Positions 25,238 to 33,689 are shown, counted from the first letter of the stretch. The stretch is 35,467 nt of DNA from CAYGXH01 sp964354485 (GCA_964354485.1 CAYGZY010000139.1:1-35467), one strand, 5' to 3'. A program made the numbers and translations. The notes: generated by a model from the letters alone, not told the origin.

Positions 25238-26764
25238 TCATCGCCGCATTATGGGAATTTCACAGAGTGCGCACCGCCTGCTTACGCAATAGGACTTGTG
25301 GAGATGAAGAATGCCCTGATACAATTGTACTGACGTTTGTATATTATTCCCCGGGAAAAGAGTTCCTTTGATACGACAAACTACCGAATTCATGGGCAGA
25401 GCAACTTCAGCCTGGAGCAATGCTACACACGACTCTCTGACACACCGATCTTTAAAGATCCGTGCATAGAGGAGGGCAAGCGGAAGCACGACATTCACGA
25501 CCATTTCTTTTGAACGACTGCACCCTACAAGCATTTTACCTGATCTGCTTGAGCATTCACCGAAGCGGTAGTGATTCTTCCAGAATCCAACGGCAGGAAC
25601 AAGTAACATCGAAGAGAGCATTCTGAATTTTTTAGCGGGCGGCACGTCCTGCTCTTTGATGCATTGGATGATTTCTCTGAAAATATTGCGCCCGGCGATC
25701 GCGACACACAAATATGAAGCCCCTGCCAGACGGATGGTCGGAAAGTTTTCAGGACGAAGGCGGAAAAAACGCCATGCGGATTTCTGAATAGCGCCATGAG
25801 GGTGGTTCCTCTTAAGCTTCCTGTAAATTACCCGGAGCCGACGGAGCTTTTTTTTGCTCTCATGATCCATTTCTTTCCTCGGGACTGCTAAAAGTCGTGC
25901 GCTTCCAAAGAAAAGCGATTCAACGGATTCCTCTCGATCCGCTTCCGGAGTTTCAGAACAACTTTCCATGACAAAGTTGAGCGGCAGATTCCGGGCAAGC
26001 TGAAGGAAAGGTTCCTGATTCTTACTGTATCCGAGCGCTTCTATGCAACCCTCATAGAGCAACTGTTCCCAGAGACGCTTTTCACGCGCTTCATACGGTG
26101 AGTAGTGAAGTTTTGGCGGGGGTAACTCTTCCGGATCGACACCGAACGGAATTATGCCGTATCTCTGTCGCGGCTCTTTGAAACTCCGGCGCTGGTTCTC
26201 AATCAATTCATGCAGTCTCTCGTCAAATCTCCTGATCTTCAACTCAATCCGTCTCATTCCGAGCTTGCAAATCCATGCTCTTATGAGCGAAGAATTCTCC
26301 CGCAGCTGCGGAGAGAAGGACAGCCCCGCGCACGACGGCTCATGACTATCATACTCAGCAGCCCGGCACCGGAGAAGCGGATGGGTCGGCTCAAAGTAGC
26401 GATTGAGGATAAGAAGAGGAATTACCCTGCCGCTCTGCGTGGCAGGGAAAGAATTCTTTAGATCATTCTGCCAGATGACGTGGAGAATGACTGAATTGTA
26501 CGCGGCATCATGATGATGCTTATGCTCGAACCATTCTTTATTCCGACGGTGAATCTCAACATCCCCCCTGTAAAGCATGCCGCCGATACGGATAACCGCA
26601 TTGCGGAAGTCCGGTCCGCTGTCTGTATTTGGTTCTCCGGGGGTTATTATTTCCATCGGTTGGTTTTCATTCGTCAGAAGTCTGACCTCCCTCAGTTCTC
26701 TGCTCCTCCAGATCAGGCGCAGGGTGCTCTCCGGCACTAAACGCTCTACTTGTTTCCTCCCCAT
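25238..26764 (-). CDS. DUF2851 family protein
   Basis: A protein of unknown function, 508 residues, in a family known mainly from Bacteroidota, Chlorobiota and Ignavibacteria. Family marks are LIWRSREL, NTDSGPDFRNAVIRIGG, the conserved YRGDVEIHRRNKEWFEHKHHHDAAYNSVILHVIW, the middle LYEGCIEALGYSKN and a C-terminal YCVSRRCALCEIPI. The GDVEIH...H...D...N..ILHV block recalls a restriction-endonuclease-like core, but I do not claim nuclease activity. An ATG four codons upstream (26776) is possible. I prefer 26764 because GGGAGGAA lies directly before it, while the upstream ATG has its nearest GGAGG too far away. It follows pyrF by 86 bases, with a hairpin between. Confidence 0.88.
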   Translation of the reverse strand: MGRKQVERLVPESTLRLIWRSRELREVRLLTNENQPMEIITPGEPNTDSGPDFRNAVIRIGGMLYRGDVEIHRRNKEWFEHKHHHDAAYNSVILHVIWQNDLKNSFPATQSGRVIPLLILNRYFEPTHPLLRCRAAEYDSHEPSCAGLSFSPQLRENSSLIRAWICKLGMRRIELKIRRFDERLHELIENQRRSFKEPRQRYGIIPFGVDPEELPPPKLHYSPYEAREKRLWEQLLYEGCIEALGYSKNQEPFLQLARNLPLNFVMESCSETPEADREESVESLFFGSARLLAVPRKEMDHESKKKLRRLRVIYRKLKRNHPHGAIQKSAWRFFRLRPENFPTIRLAGASYLCVAIAGRNIFREIIQCIKEQDVPPAKKFRMLSSMLLVPAVGFWKNHYRFGECSSRSGKMLVGCSRSKEMVVNVVLPLALLYARIFKDRCVRESCVALLQAEVALPMNSVVCRIKGTLFPGNNIQTSVQLYQGILHLHKSYCVSRRCALCEIPIMRR

Positions 26765-26766
26765 TG

Positions 26767-26774
26767 TTCCTCCC
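26767..26774 (-). promoter_or_regulatory. Ribosome binding site deciding the DUF2851 start
   Basis: GGGAGGAA on the minus strand ends two bases before the ATG at 26764, and itself overlaps the alternative ATG at 26776. The only GGAGG upstream of the longer start is about 21 bases away, too far to be used. Confidence 0.6.
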
Positions 26775-26810
26775 ATTGATATTATTGATGAAGCTGACCT
26801 CCGCCATTAA

Positions 26811-26844
26811 TCACAGGGCGATTTATCGTACTGCCTCCCTGTGA
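26811..26844. repeat. Hairpin-forming inverted repeat between pyrF and DUF2851
   Basis: TCACAGGG and CCCTGTGA form a perfect 8-bp inverted repeat with an 18-base loop, 7 bases past the pyrF stop. No T run follows on the minus strand, so it may be an mRNA-stabilising hairpin, a factor-dependent terminator or an operator. Confidence 0.5.
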
Positions 26845-26850
26845 AAAGGT

Positions 26851-27675
26851 TTATTTCATAAAGTATTTTCCCCTGATCACGTTCATCCGATCACGATACG
26901 TTTGAGCCTCGGTGCGGCTGACCCTGCCGAAATCATTCTCGCCGGAGGCATAGATGATACCACGGCTGACATTGACAATCGCCAGGTCTCCCCGTTTTGT
27001 GCATCCGTACCGGACAGTCTTTTCCAGATCACCCTGCTGGGCGCCGACGCCCGGTATAAGTAACGGCATCTCCCTCGCGATGGAACGAATCCGTTGTAAT
27101 TCGCGGGGGTGTGTTGCCCCCACGACGAGACCGATATTGTTTTTCGTATTCCATTTTTTCGCACGCCTAACGACGTGCTCGTAGAGCGGCTTCCCTCCGC
27201 ACGGCAGGTACTGGAAATCCTTTGCGCCCCGATTTGATGTGAGGGCGAGAAGGAATATACCATGCTCATCGCTTTGCAGAAACGGATCGACGGAATCTTT
27301 TCCCATGTACGGGTTTACCGTTGCAGCATCAAATTTCCAATCTCCGAAGAGTATTTTTACGTAGTGCTCAGCCGTATTACCGATATCGCCCCGCTTACCA
27401 TCGCCGATGGTCACAATCTCAGGTGGAATGAGTTCGAGCGTTCTGCGGACCGTCTCGTAGCACTGTGTCCCCGCAGATTCGTAAAATGCAAGGTTTAGCT
27501 TATAGGCGCAGACGAGATCGCTTGTTGATTCGATTATGTGTCTGTTGAATTCAAGCTGGGGATTACTGGCGCCTCTGAGGTGGGCAGGGATTTTTGCAGT
27601 ATCCGTATCAAGACCGATACAGAGGAGCGAATTATTTTTCTTTTGTATGGCTGCAAGTTTTTGAATGAACTTCAT
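26851..27675 (-). CDS. pyrF: Orotidine 5'-phosphate decarboxylase
   Basis: Makes UMP from OMP, the last step of de novo pyrimidine synthesis, in the cytoplasm. It has 274 residues from the ATG at 27675, preceded by AGAGAAGA; the frame upstream to 27699 has no such site. It is of the longer bacterial/mycobacterial type: CIGLDTD at the start, AYKLNLAFYE, the catalytic DGKRGDIGNTAEHYV, then TVNPYMGKDSVDPFL and LLIPGVGAQQGD near the phosphate site, with NVSRGIIYAS following. The beta-barrel layout is complete. It lies upstream of the DUF2851 gene and downstream of the S9 peptidase gene, all on the same strand, with 85-base gaps. Confidence 0.97.
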   Translation of the reverse strand: MKFIQKLAAIQKKNNSLLCIGLDTDTAKIPAHLRGASNPQLEFNRHIIESTSDLVCAYKLNLAFYESAGTQCYETVRRTLELIPPEIVTIGDGKRGDIGNTAEHYVKILFGDWKFDAATVNPYMGKDSVDPFLQSDEHGIFLLALTSNRGAKDFQYLPCGGKPLYEHVVRRAKKWNTKNNIGLVVGATHPRELQRIRSIAREMPLLIPGVGAQQGDLEKTVRYGCTKRGDLAIVNVSRGIIYASGENDFGRVSRTEAQTYRDRMNVIRGKYFMK

Positions 27676-27760
27676 AGATCTTCTCTTTCTTAAAAGCAAT
27701 TATTTTCAGCCACCGCGGCAACGCGTCTGCCCGCCGGCGATTTGTAAATCCCGTCGTTCA

Positions 27761-29842
27761 TCATGAACCTACGTATTCTTTTAACCAATCAAAGACAGTC
27801 TTATGCCAGAACTCACTGTTTAGAGGTTTCAGAACTCCGTGCCCCTCATCGGGGAAATATACAAACTTCGACGGGATGCCCATGCGCTGAAGCGTCGTGA
27901 ACAGCTGCATTGCTTCCGATACGGGCACTCTGTAGTCGAGTTCATTATGGATGATGAGCATCGGTGTCCGATACTTTATAAGATTTTTCGCATACGCGTG
28001 GGGAGAATATTTATCGTATTCCTCTTTTGCGTCCCACGGAGTTCCGCCATGTTCCCATTCATCGAACCAGACTTCATCCGTTGTTCCGTACATGGAATAG
28101 AAATTGTAGACTCCCGCATGCGTGATAATCGTCCGGAACTTGTCGGTGTGAGTCGCAAACCAGTTCATCATATAACCACCGTAAGAGGCGCCGGCAGCAG
28201 CCATCCGTTTGGTATCGACGTAAGGAAGGTTCTCGGCATACTCTACACCGTTCATCAGATCCTGGTATACTTTTCCGCCCCAATCGCCGCTTATTTCAGC
28301 GAGAAACTTTTGTCCGAATCCGGAAGATCCGCGGGGATTCGGTGCAAGAATAACGTATCCCTGCGCAGCCCATAGCTGGGCATTCCATCGATAGTGCCAG
28401 CCGTTTTCCCATGCACCCTGTGGACCACCGTGTACGAGAAGGACGAGAGGATATTTTTTATCCGGTGAAAAGCCGGGTGGCGTAATGAGCCATGCCTGGA
28501 CGGGAGTTTCTCCTGCCCCTTTATAAGTAATACTTACCGCCTCATTCATACCGATGTTCTGAAAGAGCTGGTCATTGATATGCGTGATGGCTTTAACGTT
28601 TTTGCCATCCGAAGATGCTGAAAATATTTCAACGGGTCGAGAGAGTGTGTGTCTGCTGAAGCATATTATTCTCCCGTCTGCCGATACATTTACATCGCTG
28701 TTCATGCCCCCTTCGATTATTTTCGCAATTTTTTTATCCTTCACCCTGACAGAAAAAATTTGCTGCTGGGCATTTTCTTCCGATGTGAGGTAGATCTGCG
28801 TACTGCGGGCATCCCACAGGAATGGTCCGACCGAGGCATCGAACTGTTCGGTAAGACTCACATGCGTTTTCAGCTTACGATCATAGAGCATTAATTCCCA
28901 CTTGTCGGCTTCAAATCCCGGACGCCTCTGAGCGCGATAGGCAATGTAGCGCCCGTCATTCGAGTAGCGGGGAAATCCGTCTGCGGCAGGATTAACGGTG
29001 AGCTGAGATACTGTCCCGTCGAGGGAAACTGTGAATATATCGTGATTGGTATTCCACGCTTCATTCTCTGAAGGGGGTGTTGTGTAGGCAATTTCTTTAC
29101 CGTCCGGTGAAAACGCGAAATCGTCTCCGGCCGAAAAAGTTGATGAGGTCGGAACAGCATCCCGGCCGCCGGGCGTATAATCATGCGGATCGCTTCCGTC
29201 GAGAGAAATGACAAATATATGCTGACGTTTTTCATCGACCCATGTGTTCCAGTGGCGGTAGAGCAGTTTCGTCATAACTCGTGCCTGGATCCTGCTTTTC
29301 GCCTTCTCTTCATCTTTTTTTCTGTTCAACTCGTTGCTTTCTGAGTAAGGCTTGTCCGAGAACTCCGGATAGACCGATGACACGAAAGCGATGGATTTAC
29401 CTGAAGGTGACCACACGGGAGCTGAGGCGCCTGTCGAGATATGAGTAAGCTGTCTTGCTTCGCTGCCGTCAACATCAATGAGCCAGATCTGTGGTTCACC
29501 CGAGCGATTTGATTCAAAAGCGACTGTTTTACTGTTCGGCGACCATTGGGGATGGACATCACTGGCCGGGTTTGTAGTCAGTCTACGCGGTTCTCCGCCT
29601 GCCGCCGGGAGGAGATAGATGTCCCTGCTCATCGCATTGGTTTCCTTCTTTACATCAGTTATGACGAAAGCGATCCATTTCCCGTCCGGTGAAAGCTGTA
29701 CATCGCTCACCCGCCTGATACGAAACAGGTCGTCAATTTCCAGCGACCGTTTGCCCTGCGCACTGATGCCGGAATTATTTAGTGCAACAATGATACTGCA
29801 AGCTGCGAAAAGGAGTAGACATCTTAATAATCGATTGTTCAT
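27761..29842 (-). CDS. Secreted S9 family peptidase (prolyl oligopeptidase/acylaminoacyl type)
   Basis: A serine peptidase acting on oligopeptides outside the cytoplasm. It has 693 residues with a signal peptide (MNNRLLRCLLLFAACSIIVALN, cleavage near ISAQG). Residues about 35-420 form a beta-propeller of TolB/WD40-like blades (VSDVQLSPDGKWIAFV, VHPQWSPNSKTVAFES, PVWSPSGKSIAFVS, FAFSPDGKEIAY, FPRYSNDGRYIAYR). The alpha/beta-hydrolase domain follows, with LVHGGPQGAW and the triad Ser553 in AGASYGGYM, Asp636 in HNELDYRVP and His668 in DEGHGV. GAGGAATCT precedes the ATG, and an 11-base tandem repeat around it creates a second ATG upstream that only opens a four-codon frame. It fits the peptide-scavenging habit also seen in the M1 gene at the left edge. 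Confidence 0.95.
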   Translation of the reverse strand: MNNRLLRCLLLFAACSIIVALNNSGISAQGKRSLEIDDLFRIRRVSDVQLSPDGKWIAFVITDVKKETNAMSRDIYLLPAAGGEPRRLTTNPASDVHPQWSPNSKTVAFESNRSGEPQIWLIDVDGSEARQLTHISTGASAPVWSPSGKSIAFVSSVYPEFSDKPYSESNELNRKKDEEKAKSRIQARVMTKLLYRHWNTWVDEKRQHIFVISLDGSDPHDYTPGGRDAVPTSSTFSAGDDFAFSPDGKEIAYTTPPSENEAWNTNHDIFTVSLDGTVSQLTVNPAADGFPRYSNDGRYIAYRAQRRPGFEADKWELMLYDRKLKTHVSLTEQFDASVGPFLWDARSTQIYLTSEENAQQQIFSVRVKDKKIAKIIEGGMNSDVNVSADGRIICFSRHTLSRPVEIFSASSDGKNVKAITHINDQLFQNIGMNEAVSITYKGAGETPVQAWLITPPGFSPDKKYPLVLLVHGGPQGAWENGWHYRWNAQLWAAQGYVILAPNPRGSSGFGQKFLAEISGDWGGKVYQDLMNGVEYAENLPYVDTKRMAAAGASYGGYMMNWFATHTDKFRTIITHAGVYNFYSMYGTTDEVWFDEWEHGGTPWDAKEEYDKYSPHAYAKNLIKYRTPMLIIHNELDYRVPVSEAMQLFTTLQRMGIPSKFVYFPDEGHGVLKPLNSEFWHKTVFDWLKEYVGS

Positions 29843-29918
29843 AGATTCCTCATAGATTCATGTGGAGGTTAAAATTATTCATATTGCCCCCTTCATCCGC
29901 TGCGAAGTGGTTGTGCTC

Positions 29919-30027
29919 TTTTTTACAACGGGGTAAAAAAGCGTTAATGACCAACGGATTTTTCTCTTGTTGACCAGATTATCTGGTAAAAAATATTTTC
30001 TGATTACCGAGAGTTAGAATAACTCTC
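29919..30027. repeat. Three short inverted repeats between SPOR and S9 genes
   Basis: Within 110 bases lie TTTTTTAC/GTAAAAAA (29919-29940), ACCAGA/TCTGGT (29973-29987) and GAGAGTTA/TAACTCTC (30009-30027), all perfect. The last could end the SPOR transcript, but its nearest T run on the minus strand is about 16 bases away. Otherwise this 232-base gap holds no gene that I can see. Confidence 0.5.
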
Positions 30028-30074
30028 AGCTGATTGGTCTGTTTCGGGTATTCTCTGAGCTCGCCGGGTTTATA

Positions 30075-30797
30075 TCACCATTTCTTCCATGATTGGCGCA
30101 CCCGGAGAACACCATCGATGTTGTAACGATCTTTGATTTCCTTCAGGAGCGTTTTTGCCTCCTCCGGGGTTGCAAACATTCCCACCCACACAAGGTAGAG
30201 AAGATTTTTACCATCGAGTAGATTTTCATAGACATTTACGAGATATCCGTCTGCTGAAACTTTCCCCCTTAGGTTTTCCGCATTCTTTTTTACGGCGAAA
30301 GCGCCGATTTGAATCGCCCAAATTTGCCCCTGGTTTTTTGGGGGGATAGCTTTGTAAGTAAAGCTATCCGATGACAATCGCTCTTGCTGAAGATAGCCGG
30401 TTGTGATGTAGGGTGACTGAGGAAAATCCTGCTGAAGACGCTGGAGGCTCGCTTCCGCTTCACGGGGATCGCCAACACGCATATGGTACTCAAATAATCT
30501 CGCAAGGGCATCATCGGCCCATTCGCTCCGCGGGAAGCTGTCGGCTATAACATGAAAGCATTTTACCGATTCCTCCCCTTTTATGGCGACAAGTCCTTCT
30601 ATATAAATCATCCCCGCTGCGTGCGGGAACTTTGTCTTCAGGTTGGGTAGTTTTGAGAGAACCTCCTCGCTCTTCCCTTCGGATATCATCCGGACGTATT
30701 CCACAATTTTTCGTTCATATAATTGCGGATAAACAGACCCTCCGAAAAAAAAAGTAAAAAAAAGCACACAAAGCACCCCTCGCGGTATACGTTCCAT
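30075..30797 (-). CDS. TPR/SPOR-domain exported protein
   Basis: A 240-residue exported protein that probably binds peptidoglycan. The start at 30797 is preceded by GAGGAAGAGGAG and followed by a hydrophobic signal or anchor (RGVLCVLFFTFFFGGSVYP). The upstream frame to 30866 overlaps the promoter and is rejected. The middle part has tetratricopeptide-like helices of the BamD/CpoB kind (DDALARLFEYHMRVGDPREAE, DFPQSPYITTGYL). The C-terminal 80 residues are a SPOR domain (WAIQIGAFAVKKNAENLRGKV, LYLVWVGMFATPEEAKTLL), which in known proteins binds denuded glycan strands, often at the division site. A role in cell envelope or division is inferred from the domain only. It is divergent from the coiled-coil receiver gene, with a shared 240-base promoter region. 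Confidence 0.88.
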   Translation of the reverse strand: MERIPRGVLCVLFFTFFFGGSVYPQLYERKIVEYVRMISEGKSEEVLSKLPNLKTKFPHAAGMIYIEGLVAIKGEESVKCFHVIADSFPRSEWADDALARLFEYHMRVGDPREAEASLQRLQQDFPQSPYITTGYLQQERLSSDSFTYKAIPPKNQGQIWAIQIGAFAVKKNAENLRGKVSADGYLVNVYENLLDGKNLLYLVWVGMFATPEEAKTLLKEIKDRYNIDGVLRVRQSWKKW

Positions 30798-30837
30798 CTC
30801 CTCTTCCTCAATTAGAACTTGTACCTTTATTCGGGGG

Positions 30838-30866
30838 AAGTTACTGTTTTTTTTCGCAATTGTCAA
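30838..30866 (-). promoter_or_regulatory. Sigma70-type promoter of the SPOR gene
   Basis: On the minus strand TTGACA (30866-30861), a 17-base spacer with eight A residues, and TAACTT (30843-30838). The start would be near 30831, giving a leader of about 34 bases before the ATG at 30797. Confidence 0.65.
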
Positions 30867-30913
30867 ATTTTTATCAATTAAATTCTCAAGACTTAGCTAC
30901 AATCACATACTAT

Positions 30914-30941
30914 TTGACATTTTGTGTCATTTTTATATATT
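30914..30941 (+). promoter_or_regulatory. Promoter with overlapping palindrome, upstream of the coiled-coil receiver gene
   Basis: TTGACA (30914-30919), a 16-base spacer and TATATT (30936-30941). A perfect inverted repeat TGACA-N5-TGTCA (30915-30929) overlaps the -35 and could bind a dimeric regulator. The leader to the ATG-equivalent start at 31038 would be about 90 bases, in a stretch without other visible signals. Confidence 0.55.
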
Positions 30942-31037
30942 AGTGCCAGTGGATATTCGTTTAAATCATATAGAAGCGGGCTAATGACAAATTCATTAAG
31001 ACAAATCTATCATTTCTTTGTGTAATTCGAGGCATTT

Positions 31038-33689
31038 GTGGCGAAAGAAACACAACCGTTAAATCCTGATTCTATCCGTGAAGCTTTTCGGCATTGTCTG
31101 CGGGAGGCAGATAAACTTATCCTTGAGGGAAAATTTGATCTTGCGAAGGCGCAGCTGATAGAGGCGAAAAAATTAGATTCCCGGAATCCATTCATTATCG
31201 CATTCGAGGAGCGAATATCGCTTTTTGAGAATAAAACATCACCTGCAAAGAAGCCTGCTTCTGGAGAAAAGCCGTCTGACGAAGCCATCGAGGAGGAAAT
31301 TCAGGCTGAAGTAAAACCTATAGAGGAGGATGTCTCGCGGGAGATGCTGGAGCAAACCCTCCGCCAGCAGATCGAGAGCGAATACCGTACCCGCTTCACG
31401 CAGGAACTTCACAAAGCTGAAGAGCGTGCCACAAAGATTCTCCAGGATGAACGGGAAAAATTTGAAAAACAGCATGAAGTACTACGCGGAAAGTACGAAC
31501 AGCAAATTACCGATGTGCGCAGTCAGGCAGAAATCGAATTTCAGAAGAAACTTGACGAAGAAATCCTGAAAGCTGAGGATCGACTTGATAATCAGCATCG
31601 TTCTGAGCTTGCATTCCTCGAAACGGAAATGAAGTCCCAGCTTACCAAGCAGTACGAAGAAGAAATGGCGAATATGCGGGAGCGATTAAAGAAGGAGCAG
31701 CAGGAACTTTTGGAGCGGGAGCGCGCAACATTCGACGAGCGTGAGCAGATACTCAAATCGCAATTCAATGAAAAACTTCTGAGTGCGGTACGTAAGACCG
31801 AATCCGTCATGCGCGAGCAGGACCCGCAATCAAAACAGGCAGAGCAGGAACGTCTGGTTGAAGAATTGACCAAAGAGCATGATGAAAAGATTGCGCAGGA
31901 GCGTGACGCTCTGAGAGCCAAGTATGACGAGCTCCGCACGCAAGTCGACCAGATGCAGAGCCAGAAAGAACAGCAACTGAACGAAGAGGTGGAGCGGCGA
32001 CTGCAGAAACAACTCGAGGATATTCGCAAAACTGAAACTGAGAAGTACGAACAAAAACGCTCAGCGCTTAGGCAGGAGCTGGAAGTAGAATACGCAAAGA
32101 AATTTGAGAAGGAACTTTCCAAGGAACGTCACCGTCTTGAGTCGGAAGCCGGCAGTACTTCGGAAGTTCAGAAAAAGCGACTGGAAGTGGAAATCGCCAA
32201 CGCGGAGGAACGCCTGGCAAAACAGCACCGGGCTGAACTTGCAACAACAGAGGACAAGCTCAAGGCTCAGCTGCGCAAGCGGTATGAAATAGAGATGAAT
32301 AAACTGCAGGAAGCGGCGGAAAAGGAACGCGATTCCATCCTTGCTGCAGAAAGAAAATCCTTTGAGGAGCGGGAAAGCAAACTCAAGGAGCAGTTCAACC
32401 GGAAACTCCTTGAGGGAATCCGGAAGACGGAGTCGGTAATTCGTGAGCAGAGCCTCAAGGAACAGAAAATGGAGCGCGAGAGAATCATTGAGGAGCTCAC
32501 GAAAGAGCATGATAAGCGGCTGGCGCACGAGCGTGAACAACTGACGAAGCAGTACGACAGCCAGCGGGCAGAACTTGAAAAGGCGTACACCCAAAGACGA
32601 AATGAAATGAACACGGAAGTCGAACGCCACAAGCTCGAAGAGGCAGAAGCACTAAAGAAGACAGAGGAAGAAAAGCTTGAACAAAAGCGGGTTGCTATCC
32701 GTCAGGATCTGGAGCGGGAATACCGAAAGGCGCTTGAGGAACAAACCGCGGCAGAGCGTCGGCGTATTCAGGAGGAGGCGGAATCCACGATTGAAGCTGA
32801 GCGAAAGAAACTGGAGGAAGAGCACGCACAGCTAATGCAGAAACAAAACACCAAAATACAGAAAATCCGCACCGACCTCCGCAGCGAAATGGAGCAGGCT
32901 CTCCTCCGTCGGCTCGAGAAGATCGCGCACGAGTTCGATCACAAGATGGAGCTTCTCGGCGCAAAGATACCAAACACTACTGAGGGGCGAAGGGATTTCT
33001 ACAAGACAAAAATGATACCGTGCTATGAGAGCGGACAACCCACAGTTGAAGACGCCCGAATGCTGATGCAGTTGAAGGAACTGCTCGAACTTACCTTCGA
33101 CGAACACCTCATAGTGGAAACAGACGTACGGCTGGAACTCTACGCCAAAGCTGTTGAGAAGAAAATCATATCGGGAGACATTAACGTTCAAAACCGCGAG
33201 GAACTGAATAAGATCAAGCAAAAATTCAACATCACGGCCGAGGAAGCACAGATGCTCGAGCCATACATCCTCTCGTGCTACCAGCGGATAGCCACAAAGG
33301 GCCGGATATTCGTCGTTGATGACGATGAGGTTCTTCTGAAAACCCTTAAAAAAATCCTAACGGATGGAGGATACCAGGTATATACGGCCCTCGATATCGA
33401 ATCATCCGTCGAGAAATTAAAAACCACGCCCGTCGATCTCATTCTCAGCGACATCAAATTCCCCGTGGGGGAACTCGACGGATTTAAGTTTTTCAGTATT
33501 GTTCAGGATCAGCTCCGGTTGAAAAATATCCCGTTCATTTTCATGAGCTCTCTATCAGACGGAGTTATCGTCAGATCGGGCGTTCAGCTCGGCGTCGACG
33601 ATTACCTCACTAAACCCCTCGATGCGGATTTACTGCTTGCCGTTGTTGAGGGAAAACTGAAACGGTATCGCAACCTCACACATGAATAA
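31038..33689 (+). CDS. Long coiled-coil protein with C-terminal CheY-like receiver
   Basis: An 883-residue cytoplasmic protein with no close known homologue that I can name. The start is a GTG (31038). Residues 11-64 look like one TPR-like helical hairpin (KLILEGKFDLAKAQLIEAKKLD). Residues about 85-640 are an almost unbroken, highly charged coiled coil. Two copies of a 210-residue unit (182-391 and 392-601) align without gaps. Residues 665-745 form two related helical segments (LMQLKELLELTFDEHLIVE; LNKIKQKFNITAEEAQMLE). The receiver is at 755-875: Asp761-763, phosphoacceptor Asp805 (LILSDIKFP), Ser837 and Lys859 (YLTKPLD), with a slightly long loop after Asp805. The kinase gene starts right after its stop codon. 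Probably a phosphorylation-controlled scaffold or filament; this is inference. Confidence 0.88.
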   Translation: MAKETQPLNPDSIREAFRHCLREADKLILEGKFDLAKAQLIEAKKLDSRNPFIIAFEERISLFENKTSPAKKPASGEKPSDEAIEEEIQAEVKPIEEDVSREMLEQTLRQQIESEYRTRFTQELHKAEERATKILQDEREKFEKQHEVLRGKYEQQITDVRSQAEIEFQKKLDEEILKAEDRLDNQHRSELAFLETEMKSQLTKQYEEEMANMRERLKKEQQELLERERATFDEREQILKSQFNEKLLSAVRKTESVMREQDPQSKQAEQERLVEELTKEHDEKIAQERDALRAKYDELRTQVDQMQSQKEQQLNEEVERRLQKQLEDIRKTETEKYEQKRSALRQELEVEYAKKFEKELSKERHRLESEAGSTSEVQKKRLEVEIANAEERLAKQHRAELATTEDKLKAQLRKRYEIEMNKLQEAAEKERDSILAAERKSFEERESKLKEQFNRKLLEGIRKTESVIREQSLKEQKMERERIIEELTKEHDKRLAHEREQLTKQYDSQRAELEKAYTQRRNEMNTEVERHKLEEAEALKKTEEEKLEQKRVAIRQDLEREYRKALEEQTAAERRRIQEEAESTIEAERKKLEEEHAQLMQKQNTKIQKIRTDLRSEMEQALLRRLEKIAHEFDHKMELLGAKIPNTTEGRRDFYKTKMIPCYESGQPTVEDARMLMQLKELLELTFDEHLIVETDVRLELYAKAVEKKIISGDINVQNREELNKIKQKFNITAEEAQMLEPYILSCYQRIATKGRIFVVDDDEVLLKTLKKILTDGGYQVYTALDIESSVEKLKTTPVDLILSDIKFPVGELDGFKFFSIVQDQLRLKNIPFIFMSSLSDGVIVRSGVQLGVDDYLTKPLDADLLLAVVEGKLKRYRNLTHE
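31581..32840 (+). repeat. 630-base tandem coding duplication within the coiled coil
   Basis: Residues 182-391 and 392-601 are two copies of one 210-residue unit. Matching pairs are RLDNQHRSEL/RLAKQHRAEL, RKTESVMREQ/RKTESVIREQ, VEELTKEHD/IEELTKEHD and EQKRSALRQELE/EQKRVAIRQDLE, each exactly 210 residues apart. A length of 210 equals 30 heptads, so the coiled-coil register is kept. A partial match (LDEEILKAED/LEVEIANAEE) extends the similarity upstream to about residue 170. Confidence 0.85.

Noticed and set aside
29842..29857. Possible upstream mini-frame (ATG AAT CTA TGA) before the S9 gene
   Set aside because: It arises from an 11-base tandem repeat around the start and is too short to call a gene; a regulatory role is not shown.
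30798..30866. N-terminal extension of the SPOR protein
   Set aside because: The extra 23 codons run through the TTGACA/TAACTT promoter, and the downstream ATG has an excellent ribosome site and a signal sequence.
31592..32630. Long Ser/Cys/Phe-rich open frames opposite the coiled-coil gene
   Set aside because: They are low-complexity mirror images of Glu/Lys/Arg codons (CTT, TTC, GCG) in the coiled coil, not separate genes.
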